A DNA stretch of 64,000 nt from Streptomyces monomycini (lineage in GTDB: Bacteria > Actinomycetota > Actinomycetes > Streptomycetales > Streptomycetaceae). Positions 7,983 to 17,592 of this stretch are shown here, in pieces; the stretch's first letter is position 1, and every line of letters begins with the position of its first letter. Position numbers and translations under genes: made by a program. The notes under the pieces are model-generated. The model saw nothing but the letters and a program-made list of their open reading frames with translations. It was not told the origin of the DNA and did no database searches. The stretch lies in the NCBI RefSeq assembly GCF_022271435.1, contig NZ_JAFIQY010000006.1, positions 248,001-312,000 of the forward strand. The letters are read 5' to 3'.

Positions 7983-9116
7983 CTACGACGGCCGCTCGCA
8001 CGCCGTATCCAGTGCTGCCGTCACGTCCGCGATCAGGTCCGCCGGCTCCTCGACCCCGACCGAGAAGCGGATGAAACCTTCCGGCACCGCGTCGCCGCCC
8101 CACCGTCCGCGCCGCTCGGCGGTCGACCGCACGCTGCCGAAGCTGGTGGCGTCGTCCACCAGCGTCAGCGCCGCCAGGAAGCGTTCTGCGTGGGCGCGGT
8201 CGGGCAGCGTGAAGGACACCACGTTGCCGAAACGGCCGTCGCGCATCTGCCGTACGGCGATCTCGTGCGCGGGGTCGGACGGCAGCCCGGGATGCCGTAG
8301 GCCCGTCACCTCGGGCCGCTCCCGCAGCGCCGCCGCGAGCGCGAGCGCCCCGGCGGACTGCTGGCGCACGCGCAGGGCGAGCGTGGCGAGCGACCGGTGG
8401 GCGAGCCACGCCTCCATGGGGCCGGGAATCGCGCCGACGGTTTTGCGCCACATCCGTACGGAGTCGGCGAGGGCCGCGTCGCGGGTCGCGACGTATCCGA
8501 GGAGTACGTCGCCGTGGCCGGTCAGCGCCTTGGTGCCGCTGGCCACGGAGAAGTCGGCGCCGAGGTCCAGGGGGCGCTGGCCGAGCGGCGTGGCCAGGGT
8601 GTTGTCGACGGCGACCAGGGCGCCGCGCGCGTGTGCGGCCTCCGCCAGCCGCCGGATGTCGCAGACGTCCAGGCCGGGGTTGGACGGTGTCTCGATCCAC
8701 AGCAGCCGGGCCCCGTCGAGCGCGTCGAGCTGCGCGTCACCGGGGGTGGGAGCCGTACGCACCTCGATGCCGTAGCTCTCCAGGCGCTCGCGGACGGCGG
8801 GCAGCAACTGGTAGCCGTCGTTCGGGAGGACGACCGCGTCGCCGCTGCGCAGGCAGGAGAAGAGGACGGCCGAGATGGCGGCCATCCCGGAGGCGAAGGT
8901 CACGGTCTGCGCGGGCTCGTCCGGGGACTCCAGGCCGCCGATGGCCGATTCCAGCCGGGTCCAGGTGGGGTTGGACTCGCGGCCGTACGTATACGGGCCG
9001 GTGGCGTCGCCGGGCAGGTGGTAGTGCGCGGCGAAGACCGGGCCGGGCAGGGAAGGCTCGTACGCCTCGGGCACCGGGAGCCCGGCCCGTACGGCCCGTG
9101 TGCTGTCACCTGTCAT
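7983..9116 (-). CDS. Cystathionine gamma-lyase-type PLP enzyme
   Basis: A 377-residue Cys/Met-metabolism PLP enzyme. The cofactor lysine is K196 in SVASGTKALTGHGD, Asp171 (VAVDNT) supports the pyridine ring, and SGMAAI and ETPSNPGLD are the usual phosphate and substrate motifs. The family carries out gamma-elimination of cystathionine to cysteine, 2-oxobutyrate and ammonia, or related reactions. Being next to ptpA matches the S. coelicolor order from memory. The ATG at 9116 is preceded by AGGAG. It lies 50 bases after ptpA on the same strand, so co-transcription is possible. Confidence 0.88.
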   Translation of the reverse strand: MTGDSTRAVRAGLPVPEAYEPSLPGPVFAAHYHLPGDATGPYTYGRESNPTWTRLESAIGGLESPDEPAQTVTFASGMAAISAVLFSCLRSGDAVVLPNDGYQLLPAVRERLESYGIEVRTAPTPGDAQLDALDGARLLWIETPSNPGLDVCDIRRLAEAAHARGALVAVDNTLATPLGQRPLDLGADFSVASGTKALTGHGDVLLGYVATRDAALADSVRMWRKTVGAIPGPMEAWLAHRSLATLALRVRQQSAGALALAAALRERPEVTGLRHPGLPSDPAHEIAVRQMRDGRFGNVVSFTLPDRAHAERFLAALTLVDDATSFGSVRSTAERRGRWGGDAVPEGFIRFSVGVEEPADLIADVTAALDTACERPS

Positions 9117-9166
9117 GCGGGGTTCTCCTCTGTGAAGGGGCCGGGGCCGGGCCGGAGTCGGGGCCG

Positions 9167-9910
9167 CTACGCGACAGACGGCTCCCCAGCAGACGACCGG
9201 ACCCGCCCAGCAGACGACCGAATCTGCTCGGTAGAAGGCCGAACTTGATCAGTAGGCGACCGAAGCGGCTCAGTGGGCGTCCGCCCCTCGTCGGTGGGCT
9301 GCCCTCCGGCCGGAGTCCCCTCCCCTTCGAGGGTGGCCCCTACCGCTGCCAGCAGCCCGTCACTGGCGGCCTCGACCATCTCCAGGCACTCCTCGAACCC
9401 TGCCATACCGCCGTAATACGGGTCGGGAACGTCCAGATCGTGGGAGCGCGCTCCCATAGGGGCCTCACCGGAGGACACCGTTCCGGCCGTGCGTACGGCG
9501 CCGTCGGGCGCCACCGCGGGGTCGTACGAGCGCAGCAGCCGGATCTTGGCCGCGTCCTGAGCCGTGGGAGCCAGCCGCCGCAGCGCGCGAAGATGACCTT
9601 CGTCCAGCGCGATCACCAGGTCGAGCGTCGCGAACCACGCGGCCTGGAACTGCCGGGCCACGTGGTCCTCCTCGTAGCCGGCGGCACGCAGGACGGCGAC
9701 GGTCCGGGGGTCGGCCCCGTCGCCCTCGTGCCAGCCGCCCGTACCGGCGCTGTCGACGACGACCAGCCCGTCGAGACCGTCCTCCTCGACGCGGGCCCGG
9801 AAGACGGCCTCGGCCATCGGTGAGCGGCAGATGTTGCCGGTGCAGACGAAACAGACGCGGTACGGGGCGGCGCCCCGTGGGTACGCCGGACGCGAGGTCG
9901 CAGTGCGCAC
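9167..9910 (-). CDS. ptpA: Low-molecular-weight protein tyrosine phosphatase PtpA with long C-terminal extension
   Basis: A 247-residue protein. The phosphate loop is C23-TGNIC-R29-S near the N-terminus, and the general acid is in VPDPYYGG near residue 165. Family enzymes remove phosphate from tyrosine through the first cysteine; S. coelicolor PtpA influences secondary metabolism, from memory. The usual length is about 160 residues, but here a tail of about 60 residues carries repeats such as RVRSSAG twice and TPTEP/SPTDQ. An insert (VRTAGTVSSGEAPMGA) also precedes the DPYYG loop. It starts 3 bases after the holin-like gene, so the two form an operon. Confidence 0.9.
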   Translation of the reverse strand: MRTATSRPAYPRGAAPYRVCFVCTGNICRSPMAEAVFRARVEEDGLDGLVVVDSAGTGGWHEGDGADPRTVAVLRAAGYEEDHVARQFQAAWFATLDLVIALDEGHLRALRRLAPTAQDAAKIRLLRSYDPAVAPDGAVRTAGTVSSGEAPMGARSHDLDVPDPYYGGMAGFEECLEMVEAASDGLLAAVGATLEGEGTPAGGQPTDEGRTPTEPLRSPTDQVRPSTEQIRSSAGRVRSSAGEPSVA

Positions 9911-9913
9911 GGA

Positions 9914-10294
9914 TCAGTCCCTGTCGTCGGGCAGGACCATGTGCATCGCCCAGGAGACGATCGAGATGATCACGCCGCCCAGGACGGCGGTCCAGAAGCC
10001 CTGGACGTGGAAGGCGAGGTCGAACTTCTCCGCCAGCCACGAGGTGAGCAGCAGCATCAACGCGTTGATCACGAGCGTGATGAGGCCGAGAGTGAGAATG
10101 AAGAGCGGCAAGGACAGCAGCTTGACCACGGGTTTGACGACGAAGTTCACCACGCCGAAGATCAACGCCACCAGCAGCAGCGTCAGTGTCTTGCGCCCGG
10201 TGCTCTCACCGGTCAGTGTGATGTCCTTCAGCAGCCAGATGGCCACGGCAAGCGCCGCGGCATTGGCGATCGTCTTGACCACGAAATTCTTCAT
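9914..10294 (-). CDS. Phage-holin-family / YvlD-like membrane protein
   Basis: A 126-residue protein with four hydrophobic helices (NAAALAVAIWLL, LLLVALIFGVVNFVVKPVVKLL, LFILTLGLITLVINALMLLL, GFWTAVLGGVIISIVSWAM). The NFVVKPVVKLLSLPLFILTLGL motif is typical of the chromosomal Phage_holin_4_2/YvlD family, which is not a lysis gene in this setting. The role is unknown, perhaps envelope stress. It lies 3 bases ahead of ptpA and is divergent from the cupin gene with a 48-base gap. Confidence 0.85.
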   Translation of the reverse strand: MKNFVVKTIANAAALAVAIWLLKDITLTGESTGRKTLTLLLVALIFGVVNFVVKPVVKLLSLPLFILTLGLITLVINALMLLLTSWLAEKFDLAFHVQGFWTAVLGGVIISIVSWAMHMVLPDDRD

Positions 10295-10342
10295 GGTGAG
10301 ATCGTCGCAGACGATACGGACTCTCCGAGGGGCACCAACGGC

Positions 10343-10660
10343 ATGAAGGCTTTCAGGCTCGACGAACTGGAGGCGGAGCGGGCCGCCAACGACGGCGCGT
10401 ATCTGCAGTTCCTGCGGGAACGGAACATGTCGGTCGGGCTCTACGCCCTCGACGCGGGCAGTACCGACCCGCAGCTCCCGCACAAACAGGACGAGGTGTA
10501 CCTGGTCGTGAGCGGCCGGGCGGCGATCACCGTGGGTATGGAGACGACCTCGGTGGCGCGCGGCAGCGTGGTGTACGTCCCCGCCGGGGTGCCGCACAAG
10601 TTCCACCACATCAGCGAGGACCTGCGGGTCATGGTGGTCTTCTCTCCGCCCGAAAGCTGA
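10343..10660 (+). CDS. Small cupin-domain protein
   Basis: A 105-residue single-domain cupin. Motif 1 reads DPQLPHKQDEVYLVVSGRA, giving a His and Glu metal ligand set (HxxxxE). Motif 2 reads GSVVYVPAGVPHKFHH, with the final His. A metal-dependent or sugar-binding role is typical, but the substrate is unknown. It is transcribed divergently from the holin-like/ptpA operon across 48 bases. Confidence 0.82.
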   Translation: MKAFRLDELEAERAANDGAYLQFLRERNMSVGLYALDAGSTDPQLPHKQDEVYLVVSGRAAITVGMETTSVARGSVVYVPAGVPHKFHHISEDLRVMVVFSPPES

Positions 10661-10704
10661 GGCGCGCACCCCTCGACCCGTAGGGGACGGTTCAGGGGAG
10701 GGCC

Positions 10705-10720
10705 GGGGCCGCACGGCCCC
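10705..10720 (+). terminator. Short hairpin after the cupin gene
   Basis: GGGGCCG and CGGCCCC form a 7-bp stem with a 2-base loop, 45 bases after the cupin stop. The loop is very tight, so this is a weak call. Confidence 0.35.
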
Positions 10721-10830
10721 CGTTCCGTCCCGCGTCGCCCTAGCATCGGTGGTGCAGGGGGAACAGGGCAGCGGGCCTCGTAGACAGACGACGACAAACG
10801 CGAAGCAGACGCAGAAAGCAGGGCAGAGCA

Positions 10831-11055
10831 ATGGCCGGCAAGGGGACGTTCGCAGGACTTCCGTGGTGGGTGACGTGGGTCGCGGTGCCCGTCGTCCTCC
10901 TGGTGGTGTTCGGCAGCCTGATCGCCAGCGCGGTCGGCTTCCTGATCGGCCTGCTCTTCAAGGTGCTGATAGCGGTGGCGTTGATCGCCGGTGTCGTCTA
11001 CCTGGCACGCAGGCTCAAGGGCTCCTCGTCCTCCTCGTCGCGGAGCGACTGGTGA
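10831..11055 (+). CDS. Small membrane protein, DUF5326-like
   Basis: A 74-residue protein with two hydrophobic helices (about residues 13-33 and 36-58), followed by ARRLKGSSSSSSRSDW. The size and the LPWWVTW...FLIGLLFKVL pattern match the Streptomyces DUF5326 family as I remember it, a conserved protein of unknown function. It probably sits in the plasma membrane with its serine-rich tail in the cytoplasm. A terminator follows. Confidence 0.75.
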   Translation: MAGKGTFAGLPWWVTWVAVPVVLLVVFGSLIASAVGFLIGLLFKVLIAVALIAGVVYLARRLKGSSSSSSRSDW

Positions 11056-11521
11056 GTCATCGGTACACCGGGAATCGGGCCCGGCCTGCTGGTCGTGCCC
11101 TTTCCTGCTGATCGCGAACGGTTGGCACCACCCCGCTCATCGCGTCCCGCTCGCCCCGCCCCGCCCCGCAAGGGAGCGGGGCTTTCTCTTCTGGTCAGGT
11201 GGCGCGCGCTGTTGCGCCGACGGCCCCTCGCCTCCGCCCCGGCCGATCCCTACGCCCGTTCCCTGGCTGATCCATGGCCGATCCATGGCCGATCCCCTCG
11301 CCCGTCCCCCTTCGCCAAATCCCTCTGCCGCCCGGGGCGGCCAAGTTAGAGTGCGGTTCGCAGGCGTCTTCCGGATGGTGACGTTCCGGAAAATAACGAG
11401 TGAGGCAGGGCCGGTCCGGGCGTCGACGAGGGCCCCTGGGAGACGCGGGCGGAGCGGGAGCGGCTCCCGCCACCGGGGCCGTGCCGCCCCGGCTACCCGA
11501 CCAGGGGGGTTGGCGTTGGCA
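11056..11521. other. Intergenic region upstream of ssgR
   Basis: A 466-base region with no recognisable gene. It holds the terminator at 11163-11190 and a short direct repeat, GATCCATGGCC twice, near 11269-11291. The last 150 bases must carry the ssgR promoter. An A-rich patch, TTCCGGAAAATAACG near 11385, stands out but matches no motif I can name. Confidence 0.4.
11163..11190 (+). terminator. Intrinsic terminator after DUF5326-like gene
   Basis: GCCCCGC and GCGGGGC form a 7-bp stem with loop AAGGGA, followed by the pyrimidine-rich tail TTTCTCTT. Confidence 0.75.
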
Positions 11522-12292
11522 ATGGTGAACGGTGAATCCGTCTCGCACCCCACGTTGATCGGCTCGGTGCAGCGGGCACTGCGCCTGCTGGAGGCGGTGG
11601 GCGCGCACTCCGCCGGCGCGCCCGCCAAACAGCTGGCCAGAGAGGCGGGGTTGCCGCTTCCGACGACGTACCACCTGCTGCGGACCCTGACGCACGAGGG
11701 CTACCTGCGGCGCGAGAACGGAGTGTTCGTCTACGGAGAGGCCGCCGGCTCCATCGGGAGGGCGGGTGCCGAGCGGTGCCGCCGTGCCGAGCTGGGTGAC
11801 GCGCTGGCCGCCGTCGGCAAACGGATCGGCGCCGCGGTCTACTTCGCGGTCTACCGCGCGGGGGAGGTGGAGGTGGTGGTCGTCACCGAGGACCCGCAAC
11901 GGCCGCCGGTGGAGGAGTGGGTGGACTTCCGTACCACCGCGCACGCACATGCGATCGGGCAGTGTTTGCTCGCACAACTCGACGAACAGTCCAGGAAGGA
12001 CCACCTGGCCCGGTATCCGGTGCAGCCGCTCACGCCCTACTCGGTGCGGAGCGAGGACGACCTGCTGCACCGCCTGGACACGGTGCGCCGCGCCCAAGTC
12101 GCCTATGAACAACAGGAATATGCCCTGGGCACAGTATGCTCGGCGCTTCCGATCCAGGTGGGTTCGGCGGCCGCGACCGTGGCGATTTCCCTTCCCGCGA
12201 GCGACGCTCAGCGCCTATACTGCGTTACCGAACGACTACGCAGAATGGCGGAGGCAACGGTGACCACCCTCGCTTTCTCTATCAGTATCTGA
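11522..12292 (+). CDS. ssgR: IclR-family regulator SsgR
   Basis: A 256-residue IclR-type regulator. The N-terminal helix-turn-helix (GSVQRALRLLEAVGAHSAGAPAKQLAREAGLPLPTTYHLLRTLTHEGYL) is followed by the IclR effector domain. Its position directly before ssgA identifies it as SsgR, which activates ssgA in streptomycetes. The ATG at 11522 was chosen near the domain start; a TTG two codons upstream is an alternative. There is no strong SD. The gap to ssgA is 104 bases and is not translated. Confidence 0.9.
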   Translation: MVNGESVSHPTLIGSVQRALRLLEAVGAHSAGAPAKQLAREAGLPLPTTYHLLRTLTHEGYLRRENGVFVYGEAAGSIGRAGAERCRRAELGDALAAVGKRIGAAVYFAVYRAGEVEVVVVTEDPQRPPVEEWVDFRTTAHAHAIGQCLLAQLDEQSRKDHLARYPVQPLTPYSVRSEDDLLHRLDTVRRAQVAYEQQEYALGTVCSALPIQVGSAAATVAISLPASDAQRLYCVTERLRRMAEATVTTLAFSISI

Positions 12293-12396
12293 AATATCAC
12301 TCCTTGTGATCCGTTCGCACGTGACAGACGATGGCGTCAATGGGGCCAAGAGGGACGATTCCTGGCCATCTCCGACCAAGTACGGGGCAGAGGTTG

Positions 12397-12822
12397 ATGA
12401 CCGACACAGTTCAGGCAGAAGTGATCATGAGCTTCCTCGTGTCCGAGGAGCTCGCCTTCCGTATCCCGGTGGAGCTGTACTTCGACCGCGCGGACCCCTA
12501 TGCGGTCAGCTTCACCTTCGACCTTCCCGGCGACACGCCCGTGACCTGGGCCTTCGGTCGGGAGCTGCTGCTGGACGGGCTGAGCAAGCCGTCCGGTGAG
12601 GGCGACGTACGCATCGAGCCGTCCTCCTCCGAGCACCTCAGCGATGTCTTCATCAGTCTTCAGGTGGCCGACGAGCGGGCGGTGTTCCGGGCCGGAGCCC
12701 CGCCGCTGGTGGCCTTCCTCGACCGTACGGACCGACTCGTACCGATCGGGGAGGAAGAAGTGTGCGACACGCTCGACTCGACACTGGACCGCATTCTTTC
12801 GGAGGCGCAGAAGGCGGGGTGA
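12397..12822 (+). CDS. ssgA: Sporulation and cell-division regulator SsgA
   Basis: A 141-residue SsgA-like protein. Conserved parts include VSEELAFRIPVELYFD, TPVTWAFGRELLLDGL and RTDRLVPIGEEE. SsgA is specific to sporulating actinobacteria, localises to future septum sites and stimulates division with SsgB and FtsZ. The chosen ATG (MTDTVQAEVIM) has GAGG just upstream; the second ATG at 12427 (MSFLVSEEL) is the start used in some relatives. It lies directly downstream of its activator gene ssgR. Confidence 0.93.
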   Translation: MTDTVQAEVIMSFLVSEELAFRIPVELYFDRADPYAVSFTFDLPGDTPVTWAFGRELLLDGLSKPSGEGDVRIEPSSSEHLSDVFISLQVADERAVFRAGAPPLVAFLDRTDRLVPIGEEEVCDTLDSTLDRILSEAQKAG

Positions 12823-12954
12823 GCGGGCGGCCGCTGCCGGACCGCTGTCGGAATCCTGCCGGAACGGTCGGCCCGGGCCGTGTGCCCGGCCGGTTCAGGG
12901 CAGGACTCGGGCCCGGCCTCCGGCGCAGGGCGGAACTCGCGTCCGATCGCCGGT

Positions 12955-14547
12955 TCAGCGCGCGCGACGCCGCCTGCCGCTGCCCGCGCCCCGGCCGGCA
13001 CCCCGGCCCGCGCGCCGTCCTGCGCTTCGCCCCGTGCTCGGCCTCGTACCCCGCCCCGGACCTCGGCGGGCGCCCCGGCCCGCCGCCAGGCCCGTCTCCC
13101 GGTCCGCGGAGACCACCAGTGCGGCCAGCAGCGTGGTGAGCGGTACGGACGCGACCAGGCCGATGCTGCCCACGAGCGTGCGGATGACCTCCTCGGCGAC
13201 CACCTCGCTGGTGGCGACCGTACCGACACTGCTCTGTGCGATCGTGAACAGCAACAGCAGTGGCAGCGCCGCGCCCGCGTAGGCGAGTACGAGCGTGTTG
13301 ACGACGGATGCGATGTGATCGCGGCCGATGCGCATCGCCGACGTGTAGAGCTTGCGTCGGCCTGCCGACGGGTCGGCCTCCTTCAGTTCCCATACCGCGG
13401 CGGTCTGGGTGACCGTCACATCGTCGAGTACGCCCAGCGACCCGATGATGATGCCCGCCAGCAGCAGCCCGCGGATCTCGATGTCGGGATAGAGGCCGTG
13501 CACCAGCCCGGTCTGGTCGTCGGTGTTGCCGGTCAGCAGGGCCCAGTCGATGAAGAGGGAACCGAGCAGGCCGATCAGCAGCAGCGAGACCAGTGTGCCC
13601 AGTACGGCGACGGACGTACGCGCCGTCGGCCCGTGGCACAGGTAGAGGGCGACCAGCATGATCGCGCTGCCTCCGACGATGGCGACCACCAGGGGATTCG
13701 CGCCCTGGAGGATGGCGGGGAGGATGAACAGCGTCAGCACCAGGAAGCTCACGACCAGCGCGACCAGTGCCAGGAGCCCGCGCAGCCGCCCGACCACGAC
13801 GACCGCCGCGGCGAAGAGGGCGGCGAGCACCCACATCGGGAAGGTGCGGTCCACATCGGTGACCGAATACTGCAGGTCCTTGGGCGCTTTGGGGGCGTAC
13901 GCGACCACGACCCCCTGGCCGGCTTCGTAGTGCCGCGTGGCCTCGGGCGTCACGATCGACTCGAACCGCCGGCCCGCGTTTTCCCCGGTGGTCACCTCGA
14001 TGACCGCCCGCTCGCAGTGCTTGGCCTGCTGGGGTCCGGCGGAGGAAGGTGGTTGCTGCTGCGAAGGTTGCTGTTGCTGCTGGGCGTGAACATCCGCGCA
14101 GTTCACCTCCTCGACCTTCACCACCTTCGCCTTCTCGGTGGGCTGGTCGAAACCGATGCCGGACGGCTTGTGGCCGGGCGCGCCGCCCGGCCACAGCACG
14201 ACCAGCCCGGCCAGTACCGCGGCGGCGAACGGGATGAGCACCGCCGCGATGACCTTGCGGAGGTGGCGCGAAACGGGGGCCGCGGGGCCGTGCCCGTGCC
14301 CATGTCCGTGCCCATGCCCGTGGCCATGTCCGGAGCCGCGGCCGTGGCTGCGCCCGTGGCTGTGGCTGCCGCCCTCGTCTCCGGACCCGGGCTCGGACCC
14401 GGACACGGCTCCGGACAAGGCCCCGGCCCCGGCCCCCGACACGGGCTCGGACGCGGGCCCGGACATGGGCTCGGGCAAGGGCCCGGCCCCGTGCGACGCA
14501 CCGGAAGTGTGGTCGTGCGCGGAGTGCGAAGGCTCGTTGCTGGTCAC
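12955..14547 (-). CDS. YibE/F-family membrane protein with His-rich N-terminus
   Basis: A 530-residue protein. Residues 1-90 are hydrophilic and end in a GHGHGHGHGHGHGHG run after SHSHGRSHGRG. One membrane helix follows (VIAAVLIPFAAAVLAGLVVL), then an extracellular beta-type segment with CADVHAQQQQQ and a CERAVIEVTTGENAGRRF strand. Seven or eight more helices carry the YibE/F signature (GVLDDVTVTQTAAVWEL and LVNTLVLAYAGAALPLLLL). The C-terminus is Arg/Gly-rich. The family is uncharacterised; the His run could bind metal. It starts 80 bases before the thiC riboswitch and is divergent from it. Confidence 0.85.
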   Translation of the reverse strand: MTSNEPSHSAHDHTSGASHGAGPLPEPMSGPASEPVSGAGAGALSGAVSGSEPGSGDEGGSHSHGRSHGRGSGHGHGHGHGHGHGHGPAAPVSRHLRKVIAAVLIPFAAAVLAGLVVLWPGGAPGHKPSGIGFDQPTEKAKVVKVEEVNCADVHAQQQQQPSQQQPPSSAGPQQAKHCERAVIEVTTGENAGRRFESIVTPEATRHYEAGQGVVVAYAPKAPKDLQYSVTDVDRTFPMWVLAALFAAAVVVVGRLRGLLALVALVVSFLVLTLFILPAILQGANPLVVAIVGGSAIMLVALYLCHGPTARTSVAVLGTLVSLLLIGLLGSLFIDWALLTGNTDDQTGLVHGLYPDIEIRGLLLAGIIIGSLGVLDDVTVTQTAAVWELKEADPSAGRRKLYTSAMRIGRDHIASVVNTLVLAYAGAALPLLLLFTIAQSSVGTVATSEVVAEEVIRTLVGSIGLVASVPLTTLLAALVVSADRETGLAAGRGARRGPGRGTRPSTGRSAGRRAGRGAGRGAGSGRRRRAR

Positions 14548-14627
14548 CGCCCGATCATCGCAAGAACTGGCAGGGCCCCCTGTTCACCGCGCCACACCGG
14601 CCGCTACCGTGGTGTCACCTTTGCAAT

Positions 14628-16561
<1,934 letters not shown>

Positions 16562-16568
16562 GAGTTCT

Positions 16569-16607
16569 GAGACTGTAACCTCCAGTTACGGTCTCGGAAA
16601 CTCTCCC
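16569..16607. repeat. Diverged copy of the palindrome in the BRO-like gene (possible BRO remnant)
   Basis: Just after thiC, the arms GAGACTGTAAC and GTTACGGTCTC surround a 5-base spacer, followed by GGAAACTCTC. The same layout occurs at 17381-17418. The two copies differ mainly at paired positions, so the palindrome is kept. Read on the minus strand with one frame shift it spells ETVTGGYSL, close to ETVTGSHSL of the BRO protein. It may therefore be a scrap of a second BRO gene or a retained protein-binding site. Confidence 0.65.
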
Positions 16608-16664
16608 GGGCGTTGTCCACAGGCTGGCGTGACCACCACGACCTGGCTATCGTGCGACGACGAA

Positions 16665-16705
16665 CGGGCCCGAAGCCGCAAGTTCCGATTGCGACTTCGG
16701 GCCCG
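16665..16705. terminator. Bidirectional terminator between thiC and the BRO-like gene
   Basis: Perfect 11-bp outer stem CGGGCCCGAAG/CTTCGGGCCCG with an inner CGCAA/TTGCG helix. It sits between convergent genes and can serve both. Confidence 0.8.
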
Positions 16706-16726
16706 CTCCGTACGTGTCGGACCGGA

Positions 16727-17434
16727 TCAGTGAGGCAACGTATACCTCGGCGCCCCGTCGGCGCCCACCCCGACCTGTCGGATGCACTCCCGTTTGAGCA
16801 GCATCCGCAGCGAGTCGTGCACGCGGTGCTCGGTGAGCCCGGTTCGCTGAGCGATCACCCGCAACGGGTAACTGGCGACGGCTGAGTTGACGAGCGCCGG
16901 TGCCAGGTAGGCCGCTACGGCCCAGATGTCCCCGGTGACGACCAACTGCCGTCCCTTCCAGTCCGCGAGCAGTTCGTCGGGGGTCAAGGCGGGCCGTTCG
17001 TCCTGCACCTGTTCCCCCGCGCCCAACTTGTCCGCGATTCTGTCCAGCGAGTCGGCGATCCGGCCGAACAACCGCATTTCCTCGCGCCGCAGCACGGCGT
17101 ACTCCTCGTCGAGCCGGAGATTGTGCTGCTCCAGGCGGACGATGGCGTCGGCCACCTGGTCGGGCATGGCGTAGGCCTTGGGAACGCCGGTTTCCAGGAG
17201 CGGCGACTCGACGCTTCGCAGGGTGTACGAGCCTTCTCGCTGGATCGTGACGATGACCTCGGAGACCCACTGCTTGAACGGGAGACACGAAGGCTTTGTG
17301 CAGCCGTTCACCAAGAGGATCAAGCCCTGAAGGTCCACCATCTGCAAGTCTCGGCGCCACTCCCGACCTGCGGGAACGTCGAGACTGTGACTTCCAGTCA
17401 CAGTCTCGAGAAACTCTCGTCGCTCCTCTGGCAC
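16727..17434 (-). CDS. BRO-N antirepressor-like protein, probably broken at its 5' end
   Basis: From a GTG at 17434 the frame gives 235 residues: the later part of a BRO-N domain (FLETVTGSHSLDVPAGREWRRDLQMVDLQGLILLVNG, then FKQWVSEVIVTIQREG), a helical linker and a C-terminal winged-helix-like region (LRVIAQRTGLTEHRVHDSLRMLLKREC). The true domain begins further upstream: codons 17500 to 17435 read FPAADVCRELGYTTTRKALLDH in the same frame. Before them is a TGA (17503-17501) where BRO-N domains normally have Trp, preceded by VRRITLPNGEH. No start codon exists between that TGA and 17434. BRO-N proteins come from phages and mobile elements and usually bind DNA. The gene looks like a decaying accessory insertion. 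Confidence 0.75.
   Translation of the reverse strand: MPEERREFLETVTGSHSLDVPAGREWRRDLQMVDLQGLILLVNGCTKPSCLPFKQWVSEVIVTIQREGSYTLRSVESPLLETGVPKAYAMPDQVADAIVRLEQHNLRLDEEYAVLRREEMRLFGRIADSLDRIADKLGAGEQVQDERPALTPDELLADWKGRQLVVTGDIWAVAAYLAPALVNSAVASYPLRVIAQRTGLTEHRVHDSLRMLLKRECIRQVGVGADGAPRYTLPH
17381..17408. repeat. Perfect inverted repeat inside the BRO-like coding region
   Basis: GAGACTGTGACT and AGTCACAGTCTC are exact 12-bp reverse complements separated by TCC. They encode LETVTGSHSL on the minus strand. See the diverged copy at 16569. Confidence 0.9.
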
Positions 17435-17545
17435 ATGATCCAGGAGCGCCTTACGGGTGGTCGTGTAGCCCAGTTCCCGGCAGACATCGGCTGCGGGGAA
17501 TCAGTGCTCCCCGTTGGGGAGAGTGATCCTCCGTACGCAGCACAC

Positions 17546-17577
17546 ACCGAGGGGGCCCGGACCCGGGCCCCCTCGGT
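17546..17577 (-). terminator. Strong hairpin terminator after the membrane protein gene
   Basis: A stem of up to 15 bp (ACCGAGGGGGCCCGG against its exact complement) with a tiny loop, 16 bases downstream of the minus-strand gene at 17593. It also abuts the degenerate 5' end of the BRO-like gene, leaving no room for a normal start there. Confidence 0.8.
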
Positions 17578-17592
17578 CGTCGTGCATGGGCG

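Noticed and set aside
9914..10294. Holin-like gene as a sign of a prophage
   Set aside because: It belongs to the chromosomal YvlD-type family and sits in a conserved operon with ptpA; no phage genes are near.
12823..12954. Possible terminator after ssgA
   Set aside because: Many short GC dyads are present but none forms a clear long stem.
16569..17408. The paired palindromes as att sites of an integrated element
   Set aside because: There is no integrase gene, tRNA end or identical core; the copies are diverged and one is inside a coding region.
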